Below, piece after piece: positions 32,340-43,795 of a stretch of 64,000 bases of DNA. Under the pieces are notes generated by a model that saw only the letters and a list, made by a program, of their open reading frames with translations, did not search any database and was not told the origin of the DNA. The position numbers and the translations under genes were made by a program. The first letter of the stretch is position 1. Each line of letters opens with the position of its first letter. Source of the stretch: Dactylonectria macrodidyma (taxonomy: Eukaryota > Ascomycota > Sordariomycetes > Hypocreales > Nectriaceae); the NCBI GenBank assembly GCA_020744425.1, contig JAGMUV010000025.1, positions 682,001-746,000 of the forward strand, given 5' to 3'.

Positions 32340-34803
32340 AATCCTGTACGTAGCTAATTGTGTAAAGTCTGGCATATGCTGATAGTTAAAGCATTTAGCC
32401 GATTCCTAAGCCTTATAACCATCTGCCCGGCTACTAAAAATAACCTCTCACACTCTACTAATATAAGGGCTATAGTTAGTAAATCTAAGGCCATCCTACT
32501 TAATTTGGAGTACTTAAGCCGCTTAGTGTGCCAGTATTCGTATAGGTCAGTAACGAGGGCGTCAGAATCGTCAATATTGCGTTACTACTAATCGTACTCA
32601 TCGAGATCCAACCCTCTATATAATGACAAAAGAGATGCCCCAGCAGACTCATTAATAGCCTGATTCTAAAGAGTTAGCCCTCGTTTGCTATTATACTAGG
32701 CTATAAACTTATTCCTTAAGGATTTAAGACATTTACTTATAGGTAAATCGGGGTCTTAATCTTTAGAAAATAAGTCCTTATATTCGCATTCTTATAGATT
32801 CTAAATAATCACTTTAGCTTTAATAATCCACGTCTACCGCTTAGCATCATTACCCTACAGATCATCAAATAATGCCTAGTAGTAAGCAGGATGGAGAGCC
32901 ACCGCACTATAGATCATAGGACTATCATTAAGGTATTAATAGTACTTATCGAGCTTTATCCAGCCTAGGTTAATATTAACTATGAGATGCCTGGAGTCAG
33001 GGAGGCCAATGGCTATCTTTTTAGCGGATTCGAGGGACTCGAAAAGATATTCGTATACGTAAAGAAGATCCCAGCTTGTACCTTCAAGTCGTGGCTCGGT
33101 TAGCTATACTAATTACAGACTGACTCTATCCAGCCAGGACTTACCGGATAATAGAAGCTCAATCTTATCTTCTTGACCTTGCTTTTAGTATTTCTCCTAT
33201 CCATTGCCTTCCAAGGCTTTGATTATTAGCTAAAAGTCTAGTAGGATATCGCAGAGCGCCTAGAGCACACGCTAGTCGCTGCTTAAAATCCGGTTCTCTT
33301 CCTTTAAAAAGAACGGCATCCTGGCCCCCTTCCTAACGGAGCCACTTTTCATAAGATTCGCTTTGTTCCACTCACTTAACGCTCGCTGGATAAAAGGGTC
33401 ATAAAATGGCTGCAAAACAAGAGCCCGGTCGATCATGGCTAGCTAGGAGAGCCAACGGGTAGCGTTATCTAATATAATGCTAACAGGATCATGGCTTTAG
33501 ATCGCTAGATCGTCGGATAGTTAGGATTCGACCTGCTGGACCTTTTTAAGGATATCGGTCTAGATATCGGATCTATTAATCTCCTATAAATGCAGTTAAA
33601 ATAAGTCAGAAATAGAAAAGTCAGAAAACATTATAGTAAAAATAAGAAAAATATTAGCTTACTATAGCGAAGTTATGCTATTTACTTACTGGACCCCTTT
33701 TATGCTACTGCTTATGTTCCCTCGCTACTATTAATTGGCTATCGTAGATCTATTACTTAAATGCGTTTAGATCTTGGCTAAATAGCATATATTTCACTAC
33801 TATATTAATAATATAGCTAATGCAGTAAACCTAGCGCTTCTTCCAATCAAATCCTAGCTCATGGCCCAGCTCTTCCATCATTGTTTTATTATTCAAGGCG
33901 TTATCTAGCGTAAAGTAGTCTAGCTTATTCCCAATCTTGAACTCCTGGACGATGTCGAGTATCTACTTAGCGATATTCTTACCTGTATGCTGGCCTAGTA
34001 GCTCCAGAAGGCTGAGAACGCACTTCCAAGGCCTATTATCCAGATCCCTAAATATATAAGTAATACTATAAAGAGCATGCCTATTCTTAGATCGCCATCT
34101 ATTAAACTGGATATAGATCTAGCCTAGGCTCTTCTAAAGTGTCTCTCATATAGCTAATTTATTCATATTGAATTCTCTTTTAGCAATCGCTTATATTATT
34201 ACATCGGATATATAAGCTTCTATAATAGAAATAGATGGGTTAAGATATTCGAAGATCGCTCATAGGTTAGGATCTTTTGTAGTAGTGAACGATCGATTCG
34301 TAGTAATGATCTAGTTAACGATTATCTGTTAAAACGCGGCTTTATTAAACTGCTTAATTAATAGATTTATTATTTCTTGATTGTAAGGAACTTCTAAATT
34401 TAATTAAAATAATGTAGTAATTAAGCGGGCAGGTGTTATAACAGTAGATTTCAGGGGCTGCCTTTTACTTAAAGGATCTACTATGCTATTATAATCCTTG
34501 AATAAGTGGCTCTTAGCGTTCTATAGGCCCTTATAGTTATAATTCTTCAGCCTCGGATCCTTCTGTTTGATATATATATAATAGACCCAGCGGCGTTCCT
34601 TTATTACTATATTCTAAATATCATACTTAAATCAGTAGACCTATTAGCGCATATAGCTATCTCTTTCGGACAAAGTCCAGCCTCTGAATAAGCGAAATAG
34701 TCGTTATTCGTCTTCTTCTGTTCGTTCAGGGATCGCTACTGTTGATTTCCTTTGCGCAGGGGGCTTGAGAGTAGGTCGGGAATCGGGCTAAGAGTCGGCC
34801 ATT
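32340..34803 (-). pseudogene. hAT transposase relic
   Basis: Minus-strand reading from an ATG at 34803 shows the parts of a hAT transposase in order: a basic N terminus, a BED-type zinc-finger remnant near 34550-34640 (RRWVYYIYIKQKDPRLKNY), the catalytic-domain signature ILDNATRWLS near 33430-33480, and the hATC dimerisation region near 32370-32600 (DALVTDLYEYWH, then KLSRMALDLLTIA, then ECERLF). Several stop codons interrupt it (TAG in place of Trp or Gln codons), so it is inactive, although many blocks are still well conserved. Confidence 0.85.
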
Positions 34804-35315
34804 GTGATACAATATTCGCAGCTTTATCGCTAGTCAGAAATAAGCTAAAGTACTAGTAGTCAGACGTATTAGCATTATTAGATAATTAAAATCCTTATAG
34901 TCAAAGGTCTAATAGCATTAGCTAATTAATAAGAATTATCTAAAGAACGCGTCCTCTATGAAGAAATGCACAGGATCGTATAGCTCTTTATTCCGCCAGC
35001 TAGGCAGCTGCGGTCATGAGCAGCATTATAGGAATAGCTGAATAGACATTCTAGGTAGTTTGATACCAGTAGGGAACAGGTATATATTATCTTAAATCTA
35101 GTATATTAGTTAGTAAATACTTTAAACTTAACCTATTAACTAAGGGTTCTATAGTATTTATAAACCTCCGCTAAGATTAAGGAAATATCCACTGCATTCT
35201 ACTGCATTCTATATATAGCCTGGCTCCCGTAGAGTGGTAGTAAATCCACAACTAGGTCTAATAGAATGGAGTGTATTTAATATGGATCCACATGTGAGTC
35301 CATATGTGGGTTTTC

Positions 35316-35336
35316 GTGGAGTGGCTTTGAACCCTG
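35316..35336 (-). repeat. Right terminal inverted repeat of hAT element
   Basis: Read on the minus strand it starts CAGGGTTCAAAGCCACTCCA. It is followed directly by the second copy of the 8-bp duplication. Confidence 0.85.
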
Positions 35337-35344
35337 GCGGTAAC

Positions 35345-36796
35345 TTTGATGTCCTGTAGTCGTGTAGCCTAGCCGGGGTAACGAAATGTTCTGTTGTTGG
35401 TTTTGCTAAATCTTGTTGCTGTTCGCATAAACCTCTGTTGCTGCTACTACTATATTCGTACTGAAATTGCTCCTGATGTCACGTGCTTCTTTTCCTTTAG
35501 GGTGGGTTAAAATTGGAAGTTCTTTTAAGAAGCTTTATTAAGGTTATAGTCCTTGGCAGCGCACACTCAGAGAGGGGCCAGAGGTTAAACAGTTAAAAAA
35601 AAAAAAAAAAAAAACCTAATAGTGAATAACAGTGTAAGGGCCCAAAACCCAAGCCCAAGGCAACAGCAACTCAGAATGACTAGAGTTTCTACTGCATTAG
35701 GGTGCAAGCCTTACTGTCCTAATCAACCCTTTGAGATGCGTCAAGCAGCTAGAAAGCTAGATAGAAAAGCTAGATGTCGGAAGGCAAAATCGTCATGCGA
35801 TAAAAGCCCCGTAAGGGCTCTGCATTCGTCGCATTCTAAGCTCATCGCAATTCTAAGTCGCAATTCAATTACCGCTTTGCAATTCCCGTCACGTCGCAAT
35901 TCAACTACCTGCTCGTAATACAACCGACTCGCAATGACCCCCCCCCAACCAAACAAACGACATAATGCGCGTGCAGCGCATCGCGCGACAGCCCGGCAGA
36001 CCCTTGCTAATACTAGTATATAAGAATCATCTTATATATATACTAGCTAAAAGAATCGAAGAAGATCAAAGCCTACTTCCTAGGCTATAAAGAGCATCTC
36101 ATTTATCTAGCCTAGGACTTATAATAGAGGCTGAGTTCAGCTAACCTAGTTATAAGAGGCTTATCTAGTTAGCGATCTTTAGCTGCTGCATCCTCTAGGA
36201 GAACCTGTTCTTATAAGCCCCGCTAGATAAGGATATAATCCAATGGATTAAGATAGAGCAAGTCTTATTAGAAGAATTAGCTTAAAGGGAGGTAAAGAAG
36301 GAAATAATAACTATTAATAATGCCTTCCTTAATAACCTAAAGAGCTATAATGCATGGGTTATGTAGTTATGGGCTGACCTTGTGCTGATCAATATGCAGC
36401 CGAAGGAGTGACGCATTAGAAACTAAGGGAATCCTGCTGCGGTCGCCTCTGACATCGACTGCGATGGGTTGAAGGATTTGGCGGAGGAAGGTTGGTTCCT
36501 GGTGGTTAGGGGAGGAGGGACAAGAGTCTATCTGTAACTAGGTCGACCAATCAATCGAGTCCTTCGTCTTAAGACAACTCAAGCAATGTAAACACGTGAC
36601 TATACAGAAACGCGGCAGCGCAGAAACAAAAGTCCGAACAGCGGTTTCAACAGCGTGTGTAATAAAAGTATAAATTCATAGTCTATAGTATTCTGGATTT
36701 AGTGCTAGAGGAAGTCAGATACAACTTAAGGACGGACAGGATACGTATTGTAGAGGCCACTCCATCCCCTCAACCAAGCATCTACTCAGGCTAAAG
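35345..36796. other. Intergenic region with poly-A tract and TA-rich relic
   Basis: Holds an A19 run (35596-35614) and a TA-rich stretch (36000-36420) that looks like another RIP-affected fragment but gives no recognisable protein. A 98-codon frame at 35622-35918 has no features supporting it. Confidence 0.4.
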
Positions 36797-37336
36797 CTAA
36801 ATCGCCTGAGGGGCGTTGGAATTTTCAAGTCTCTTATCTCTGAACGCAGGACCAAGGTGTCGCTCAAATATTTTCCAGCCCTCAGTCGTCATCCGCAGGC
36901 GGTCGATAACGGTTGCGAAAAACCAGGTCGACGGTAGCCCGTCATCATTCAACAAATCCCCGCCAGCAGCAACACTTGCAGTATCTCTGGGCCAGGCATA
37001 CCTAACTAAGTGCTGGTGATACCTGACCATAACACCATCGTCATCGCGGTCTACAACATGGTTCATTGCATTCCGACTGATACCACGAATGTAGACTTTT
37101 GCGTATTCCTCAAGAAAACTCTTCATTTCAGCCCTGCCGCGGACTGCGCCACCAATATGATGCACGGCGCCGTCTGGGAGAAACGTAGATAGCACTTTCT
37201 CCACGTTGAACTCTTCGAAGACAAAGTTGTTGCGATTGACGAAGTCGATGGCGCTAGATCGTTCCTCAGATGTTACATCGTTGAGAGACGAAACATTGAT
37301 AGATGGGAAAACCCCGTTCTTGGCGAAGTCAGACAT
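36797..37336 (-). CDS. SnoaL/NTF2-like domain protein
   Basis: Single exon, 179 residues, started at the ATG at 37336 because it has a purine at -3; an in-frame ATG at 37369 is possible, and the frame continues further up only through non-ATG codons. The order of the cone-shaped NTF2-like fold is visible: an N-terminal helix (SSAIDFVNRNNFVFEEFN), a strand with DGAVHHIGGAVRGRAEM, then YHQHLVRYAWP and a final strand TTEGWKIFERHLGPAF. Members act as small enzymes (polyketide cyclases, dehydratases, isomerases) or non-catalytic partners, often in fungal natural-product clusters. Substrate not predictable. It lies about 1.5 kb upstream of the NmrA-like gene on the other strand. Confidence 0.75.
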   Translation of the reverse strand: MSDFAKNGVFPSINVSSLNDVTSEERSSAIDFVNRNNFVFEEFNVEKVLSTFLPDGAVHHIGGAVRGRAEMKSFLEEYAKVYIRGISRNAMNHVVDRDDDGVMVRYHQHLVRYAWPRDTASVAAGGDLLNDDGLPSTWFFATVIDRLRMTTEGWKIFERHLGPAFRDKRLENSNAPQAI

Positions 37337-38865
37337 CGTGAAGATCGACTTAGGCTGATATAATCTCATGCGTAGTAGTTGGTATTGGTGTTGGCGAATA
37401 CATACCAATGTCTAAGTTTGAAACTGGCGTCGCCTGTGGTAGGATTTTATATGTGTGACTGAGGCGTCAGCATGGCGAAAAATGAATAAGCGATCGCTAG
37501 AGTGTTGTCATCGCGCCGCGGCTTGCTATGCAAGGTATTATTGCTACTAAGGTAACGATAGTTTGTGTTCATTCATTAGCTTCTGCAGCGGCACGAACTT
37601 TAATTAGCAATTAAATCGATCTAGAAAACTCAAATCAAAAACTGGAACCCGAAAAGGCTTCAAAAGCTGTAGCAACAAACAGACAGTCGCATGAGCTTAA
37701 GTAGTAGATACGTCATAAACCACAAGTCAAAACACGACCAAAGCATCAATTGAGATCGACTCATTTAATAATAGCCCAGGAGGAGCCGAAACTGGCAGCT
37801 AAGTAAAGTATGTGCAACATAATATGGTGTTACATATAATTCTTCGTAAAGTGGCGGCAAGTGCAGTACCTCAGGGAGGACTAAATGCAACATTGAAGAC
37901 TGATGGTGTGTTATCATGTTAGGCTAATGAGTTGGTGACTCGTATTCGTGAAGGCTAAATAACATTAGCTGCTGTCGTCTTAAACCATGAAGGCAAACAT
38001 CAGCCGTCTTGGGGTAAACGGTGCTTCAGGTCATCTGACAAACCATAAGCATCAGGGAATCGGTCCGGATGCTATGATTAGATCAGTTTCTATAGAGAGA
38101 GCCCGAATGGCATCGGCACGTTCCTTGAGTGATTGATTGGCCGTTGCATCGTGGCCCCTCAAGTTGACCCGAGACCCGCTAGTTGAGCGGGTCTTGTCAT
38201 CCCATGCTCAAAAGACCACCTTGATAAAGGGCTTTACCCGTTGGCATCGTGGGGGCAGTAAGCATGCTAATCCCGTCCTGAGGTTAGGGTTATTGAACTT
38301 TGCTTACTGGAGATCACGACGGGGAATCGCGATGACGGCCGCATGACGCCGCATCATATCACTGCTGCCGTTCGTTCCGAGAACACACTCAAGTCGGGTG
38401 GGGCCAAGAAGTACCATTGGCAGGCCATCCTGCCTCGGGAGCCTTCACATCAGGCCTCTTGCTGTCCGCCTCAGGGCCCTGACAAATCTAGCCAATTTTG
38501 ACAGATGGTCTAGGAATGGCACGACAAGTGCGCATTATAGACAAGGAGCTCTCTTATTTCGCTAGGTAGGTGCCGTTGTTACTTTTCTGACAAACTTGTT
38601 TTGTTTTGTCAACGAGCCGAGCGGGGCAGTAACGAGTATGTATGGTGCTGACAAATGGGCTTAATAAGGCAGATTTCCTAATGTTCGAACCCCCCCCCCC
38701 CCCCCCCATTACCAATTGACAACCAAAGCACATACGATGTTTTGGTTAAAAGTGAACAGTCCGCGTGACGACATAAGTATCTTAGCCATGCCAAATTCCA
38801 CGTCCGATATTTTCGCCTAAACATTACTCACCTTCTCTACCGAACCCTGTGTCTTGTATACAGCC
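37337..38865. other. Intergenic region with an 18-C homopolymer
   Basis: No gene recognised. Contains a run of 18 C (38690-38707), about 160 bp before the NmrA-like start codon, and a short stretch at 38231-38262 that recurs with changes near 45816-45845. Confidence 0.45.
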
Positions 38866-39935
38866 ATGTCGAAGACCGGACTTATTGTTGGCTCTGGTCG
38901 TCAGTCAGAGGCAGTCATCAACCTGCTGTCCGCCAAGCAGTATCATCTCCTCGTCTTTACTAGGAGTAAGACCTCGACTACTTCCCTCAGATTAGCAGCC
39001 CTTCCCAATGTTGAGATTGTCGTCAACCCTGCCCGGCAAGGTTATGACCTCGATGCCTTCCTGGCTGCGGCATCCAGATCCCATTTCGTTTTCGTGAATA
39101 CGGATGGCTTCGAGTTAGGGGAGCAGGCAGAAACCTACTGGGGCATCCGTCTGTTTGAGCTTTCCAGGAAGGCAAACGTCAGACACTTGATCTATAGCGG
39201 GCTGGACTACTCCAGTCGCGATTCCGGTTTTGACCCTAGCCTCTACGTTGGTCACTACGAAGGCAAGGCGAGAGTTCAGCGTGAGTTCCCCGAGAAACTT
39301 GATTAGTATAATTCTAAGCGTCTACAGAATTCATGCAATCCCAGCCCAAGTCGCCCATGGCATGGACTATTATTCGGTCCGGTCCATACATCGAGAATTT
39401 GTGGCAACTTATGGCTCCAACAATTAATGCTAGTGGGACATATGTGTTTAAGCTTCCGCTGGGCGACGGTGCAATCCCATTCATCTATCTCGACGACTTC
39501 GCTGGCTACGTACATTGGGCACTCTCTAACCCTGAACAATCCAATGGGCTAGACCTTGGAGTGGCCACCGTGCATGCCAGTGGGCCCGATATTGCAAACG
39601 CCCTTACTGAAGTCACGGCAAAACCTGCTCAGTATGTCGACTTACCTATAGAGGCATGGCAAGTGGCTACTTGGACGAGGCTTCCTAAGGGACCCGATAC
39701 CAAGGTTGGCTTTCTAAGTGTGAAGGACGACGGAGCACTACTCCAGACCTATGGCGAAAACTTCACTGCCTGGTGGAACCTGTACAAAGCCAGCGCGGGG
39801 AACAAGGGTTTGATCCAAAGGGACTACGAGTTCCTAGATAAGATACTGCCCACCCGCGTCAATGGCGTTGCGGATTGGATGAGGATGGCCAAGTACACTG
39901 GCGAACGGCTCTCAACACTTGACATTTTGGACTGA
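38866..39935 (+). CDS. NmrA-like NAD(P)-binding protein
   Basis: Two exons, 38866-39280 and 39328-39935, with a 47-bp intron (GTGAGT..CTACAG), giving 340 residues. The N terminus MSKTGLIVGSGRQSEAVINL is a Rossmann dinucleotide loop of the atypical short-chain-dehydrogenase NmrA type. Later landmarks are FVFVNTDGFELG, HLIYSGLDYSS (active-site-like Tyr region, usually not catalytic in this group) and WTIIRSGPYIENLW. NmrA proteins bind NAD(P) and act as redox-sensing regulators or as reductases of the isoflavone-reductase type. The ATG at 38866 is chosen because the frame upstream has only TTG. It is the first gene of the plus-strand run that leads into the HD array. Confidence 0.85.
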
Positions 39936-40688
39936 GATGTGGGTAAAAATGACGGTTGGCTCTGGTCGCTATTCTGCTGTCTAGGAGCGAGACGCTTGTC
40001 TTGGGAATGCATGTCGGGAAGGGCAAGACATGGTGGCCGGGTGCGAAAAGCGGTTTGACTTACTGAGATATAATGCCGAGAGAGAGCCTAGCTGAGAATG
40101 TGCGAATCCTAAATAGAAAAGTTTGGCCTCCGGCGACTCCGTAAGGAAATTGATGTGCGGGAAAACTGCTGGATAGGATTCACAGCTCGTGACCAGCGCA
40201 GCCGAAGAAGCAGGCGATTCAAGCATATTTGCCAAGGCCCGTTAGACTCTATGGCTAGTGCGCCCAGACCCGTAGTTGGTCTATTTATCTCCCGAGCAAG
40301 CACGGAGTTGGCCTATTTATCCCCCGAGCAGGCACGGAGCTTGACTAATGGCGCGGCATCTGGAATAGTGGAGAAGAGATTTGGCCACCGCGGTTTGACA
40401 CGACAGACATGTTATACGACCGAAAATGTTCACTAATCACGGCAATTGATCAAATAGAAGGAATTTCAAGCCTGGCTATGTCTCGAAGACATATTTTGTG
40501 ACTGGATCTGTATTAGCACTGACCTTAGTCTATGTCAGGTCTCGACTTGGTGCTACCGAGTAATGTAACTGCTAGAGTATATATTACAACCTGCTATTGC
40601 GGCAATAACAAGTCGACCTTTCGATACTGGGGTTATCCTCAGCAGTTACTCCAACTTCCATTTGCATCACGTCAAGATCACATTTATC
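39936..40688. other. Spacer between NmrA-like gene and HD1
   Basis: About 750 bp. It includes two near-repeats of a GAGCA.GCACGGAG(T/C)T.G phrase at 40297-40342. No gene supported. Confidence 0.4.
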
Positions 40689-41452
40689 ATGTCTTCCGCC
40701 CTGCCTACAAAGGTCATAGCTGGAGTCGAGGTCGTCGACACGCCCCTCGTTCGAGCTGCACAAGACTTTGCTCGCCAACACTTAGACGATCTCGCATACA
40801 ATCATGTCATGCGCTCGTGGATCTTTGGTGTCATCATCTATCAGAATTTTCGAGACAAGGGAGAATTTCCGGCTATCGATCTTGAGGCTCACGCAGTCAG
40901 CGCAATCCTTCATGACCTTGGCTGGGACAAAACCGGCGAACTAGTTTCCGTGGATAAGCGCTTCGAAGTTGATGGAGCCATAGCCGCGCGAAATTTTATT
41001 GAGGAGCAGCAGAAGTCCGGAAAGACAGCGAACTGGGACCACCATAGGCTGCAACTGGTATGGGATGCTATTGCGCTGCATTCAACGCCTGCCATTGCGG
41101 CGTACAAAGAACCTGTTGTGAGGCTATGCAGCTTCGGGACTAGCGTGGACTTTCAAGGACCCGACAGTGACCGCACACGTACAGTGACTTGGGAGGAGTT
41201 CCATGCCCTGAACAATGTGTTCCCTCGTCATGATCTGGCCGGTGGGGTCCGCAAGGTCATGTGCGGTCTTTGCAGGACCAAGCCTGCAACTACGTACGGT
41301 AAGAACCTCTTTTCAATGGCTCTGCCATGCCATGTAGAGATGCTCAAATTCTTCTAGATACGTTTGTCATGGGCTGGGGTAGAAAGTACGTCGAAGGTTA
41401 TAAGGAAAAGGAAAAGCTGATGTACGAGATTGTAGAACGAGCCCTCCCATAG
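40689..41452 (+). CDS. HD-domain protein 1, cyanamide-hydratase-like
   Basis: Two exons, 40689-41298 and 41358-41452 (59-bp intron, GTAAGA..TTCTAG), 234 residues. HD-superfamily metal ligands are visible: H39 in YNHVMRS, H75-D76 in ILHDLGW, and H131 in WDAIALHS. A family stamp RFEVDGA (91-97) and a late MCGLCR follow. Cyanamide hydratase and its yeast homologues (Ddi2/3) are zinc HD enzymes that add water to cyanamide to give urea; the arrangement NHxxR...LHD fits that group. Actual substrate unknown. It is the most divergent of three paralogues here and the only one with an intron; HD2 and HD3 carry the C-terminal part in one exon. Confidence 0.85.
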
Positions 41453-42339
41453 CTTCGAGTCACCAACCTCCTCGGCCAATCTGTAACGAGATAAATCCTC
41501 AACTATTTATTTCAATTAACTAGTCCTATATTGAGTTACCAGTTTCGTTGGTCATATTCTTGTTTGTATTGAAGAAGAAGGCGGGGGTGGGTATGCAGAA
41601 TGATGATTATTGCTGACGGTTTGGTTTGTAATCAATAGTCTTTCTGTCAATTCACAGAGCTGATGGGGTTAATTATGAATATATTCCGTATATGGCCGGA
41701 ATTTAAAAACCGTATGACCATAATTCAGCTGACTAACTAATGATTGACGGTGTCATCCCGCCCCACTCCTCGATGATATCTGCCCTTCAAATTCCTTTTA
41801 CTATCCGTTTTGCCGCTCTATCCGCACTTAGAAACATGTGGAAGGGCAGTATCGTTCTTTAAACATCGTCAGTGGTTTAAAGCCAGCCACGTAATGTTGG
41901 CGCACACTTAGGATTTGAAAGGCAACTGCATCCAAATAGCTGGTACGGAGCAGCTGGTTACTTATTTACGGCTGTCCGCTCCCTCGAGGGTGAGTTTCTG
42001 CTGGCACAGAGTGAAAAAAAATAGCCGTTGGTTATTGATATGAATAAACCACTCTGAAACCGCTCTAGTTCGGAAACTGACCTACGTTCAAATGCCGCGC
42101 ACGCATCCTGTCACTAATCAATGCTGGGTACCTAAGCTCCGATGCGTCTCGCAAATTAAGGACGGAACAATTACTGCTCATCTGCATGCCCCTTTATCGA
42201 TTAGTCAGATCTGACCACCTAATATTTTCCTATATAAGGCGCCTTGCCATTCCATCATCGTGAATAGTTGCACACGTTCATCATATCATCAGTCACCGAC
42301 TCAGATATTCTCGTCTCTTTGCAATCGACACTAACAACC
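41453..42339. other. Promoter region of HD2
   Basis: About 890 bp, no gene. Holds a 40-bp phrase (41972-42010, CTGTCCGCTCCCTCGAGGG...GCTGGCACAGA) that recurs beside CA3 at 60722-60761, and the HD2 TATA box. Confidence 0.5.
42231..42238 (+). promoter_or_regulatory. TATA box of HD2
   Basis: TATATAAG in a GC-rich setting, about 105 bp before the start codon at 42340. Confidence 0.55.
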
Positions 42340-43146
42340 ATGGTATCGTCAACTGCCAACCCCTTCCCCTCCTTCCCCTTGACCGGAATACAGTTCCCCA
42401 CAACTCCCCTTGTGTTGTCTTCTTACAAACATGCGAAGAAGTATTCGACCCCGGGAGTCTTGAATCACGTTCTGCGAAGTGCAGCCTTTTGCCTCCTCCT
42501 CCAGAAGAAGATGCCCGAATTTTCCAAGCTGGGTGATGCACTTGACGTCGAGCTTGTCGTCGTGAGCTGTCTCCTCCACGATCTCGCTTGGACTAAAACG
42601 AAGGAGCTTGTGACAAATACAAGGCGTTTCGAGGTCGACGGTGCCAACCTCGCTCGCGAGTTTATCGACACAACGCTGGAGAAAGATGGCGACTGGAGCA
42701 AAAACGGTCGCCGCATGCAGTTAGCCTGGGATGCCATTGCGCTGCATACGATGGACGCTTTTGCGCCCTGGAAGGAGCCCGAAGTCGCGCTTGTTCACTA
42801 CGGCATTCATGGCGACCTCCTTGGGCCGAGCCTGCACCTCCTTGGGCTGCCAGATGACCTGCCGAATTTGAAAGGGGTCATGACGAATGAAGAGTTTAAG
42901 GAGATTTGCAATGCATTTCCGCGCATGCAATTTGCGGAAGAGTTTAAGGAGATCTTTTGTGGCTTATGTAGGGATAGGGGACGCTACACGTTCGACAGCA
43001 CCGTTGTGCACTACGGAATGGAGTGGGGCTACGATGGGAGAGGCACTGGAGTTGAAGAGTTCAACAAGGTGGTAGAGGATGCCCAGCGTGCTAAGAATCT
43101 ATACGGAGTGATGAGTTCGATTGATGAGCTTGCGGATGAAGCTTAG
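42340..43146 (+). CDS. HD-domain protein 2, cyanamide-hydratase-like
   Basis: Single exon, 268 residues from the ATG at 42340 (the frame extends upstream only through TTG). Ligands of the HD fold: H43 (LNHVLRS), H80-D81 (CLLHDLAW) and H136 (AIALHTM). RFEVDGANLAREF at 97-109 and FCGLCRDR are shared with HD1 and HD3. Compared with HD3 it has about eight extra residues after LLGPS (around 163-175). Metal-dependent hydration of a small substrate is the family expectation (cyanamide to urea in the characterised members). It is followed by an LTR relic and then CA1 on the opposite strand, end to end. Confidence 0.85.
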   Translation: MVSSTANPFPSFPLTGIQFPTTPLVLSSYKHAKKYSTPGVLNHVLRSAAFCLLLQKKMPEFSKLGDALDVELVVVSCLLHDLAWTKTKELVTNTRRFEVDGANLAREFIDTTLEKDGDWSKNGRRMQLAWDAIALHTMDAFAPWKEPEVALVHYGIHGDLLGPSLHLLGLPDDLPNLKGVMTNEEFKEICNAFPRMQFAEEFKEIFCGLCRDRGRYTFDSTVVHYGMEWGYDGRGTGVEEFNKVVEDAQRAKNLYGVMSSIDELADEA

Positions 43147-43487
43147 CTAGGGCTTTTCTATTTTTTATGAAAACAATTGAGAAGAGAATTACGTGCTGTA
43201 TTTGGTACATGCCAATGGTCTCGTCTTAATCGACTCACTCGTTCGGTTAGTCGTCGATAATGTCAACGGTGATTGCGGCACGCCGTTTAATACTTCCGAG
43301 ATTCTGGGGGATTTAGTACGTGCACTCGCTGCAGAGGGCGGTAATGTCGTCAAATTTACTGGGCTCCTGAGCGTGGCAACCCATCCCATTCATCCTACAG
43401 GGAATATCTCTTTCTGCGCATGTGATATGACTTGTCAAGGGATTAGTGTTCAATTGAGTGTAAATTCTGAATCAGGTCATTGTATTG

Positions 43488-43620
43488 ATAGCCAATATAT
43501 CATAGCTAGAGTAGATTGAGGTAATCAAGTTGTATTGATAGCAGAGGAGCTAGTATTTTAGCGATAGCTAGTCGTTCTGGTAATATACTACGGTAATCGG
43601 TCGTGATCACGGGGTGACCA
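43488..43620. repeat. Decayed LTR fragment related to element C
   Basis: AGAGTAGATTGAGGTAATCA and the following TTGTATTGATAGCAGAGGAG match 17727-17770 of the element C LTR with few changes, followed by a decayed GTGATCACGG portion. No internal retrotransposon sequence is nearby, so it is a solo-LTR fragment. It lies between HD2 and CA1. Confidence 0.75.
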
Positions 43621-43795
43621 CTTGGAAAAACTATCTGCCGCTCCGAAGGCTTTGAGAAGTACGGCCACGTCCCAGGTCCTGACGCAGGCCACCGCCGGGC
43701 TTTAACACGAAGGTCTCAACATCGCCTACTTCTGGACTTATTTACCAACTTCAGGCGCATCTGCGATCTACCTCCCAGATTCCTTCTTGCAGAGC

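Larger units (their letters stand above)
32101..35336 (-). mobile_element. hAT-family DNA transposon, degenerate
   Basis: 3236 bp flanked by a perfect 8-bp target-site duplication GCGGTAAC (32093-32100 and 35337-35344). Terminal inverted repeats begin CAGGGTTCAAAGCCACT on both ends (one mismatch within the first 21 bases: CACTACAC versus CACTCCAC). An 8-bp duplication and CAG start are hAT hallmarks. The interior carries a broken transposase on the minus strand. It is moderately RIP-like (TA-rich). Confidence 0.92.

Noticed and set aside
35622..35918. 98-codon plus frame after the hAT element
   Set aside because: Low-complexity basic sequence after a poly-A run, without supporting features.
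37337..37408. N-terminal extension of the SnoaL-like protein
   Set aside because: The upstream end of the frame begins with TTG; the ATG at 37336 has the better context.
38136..38346. Short frame at the GC-rich patch
   Set aside because: Only a weak repeat is visible there; no protein features.
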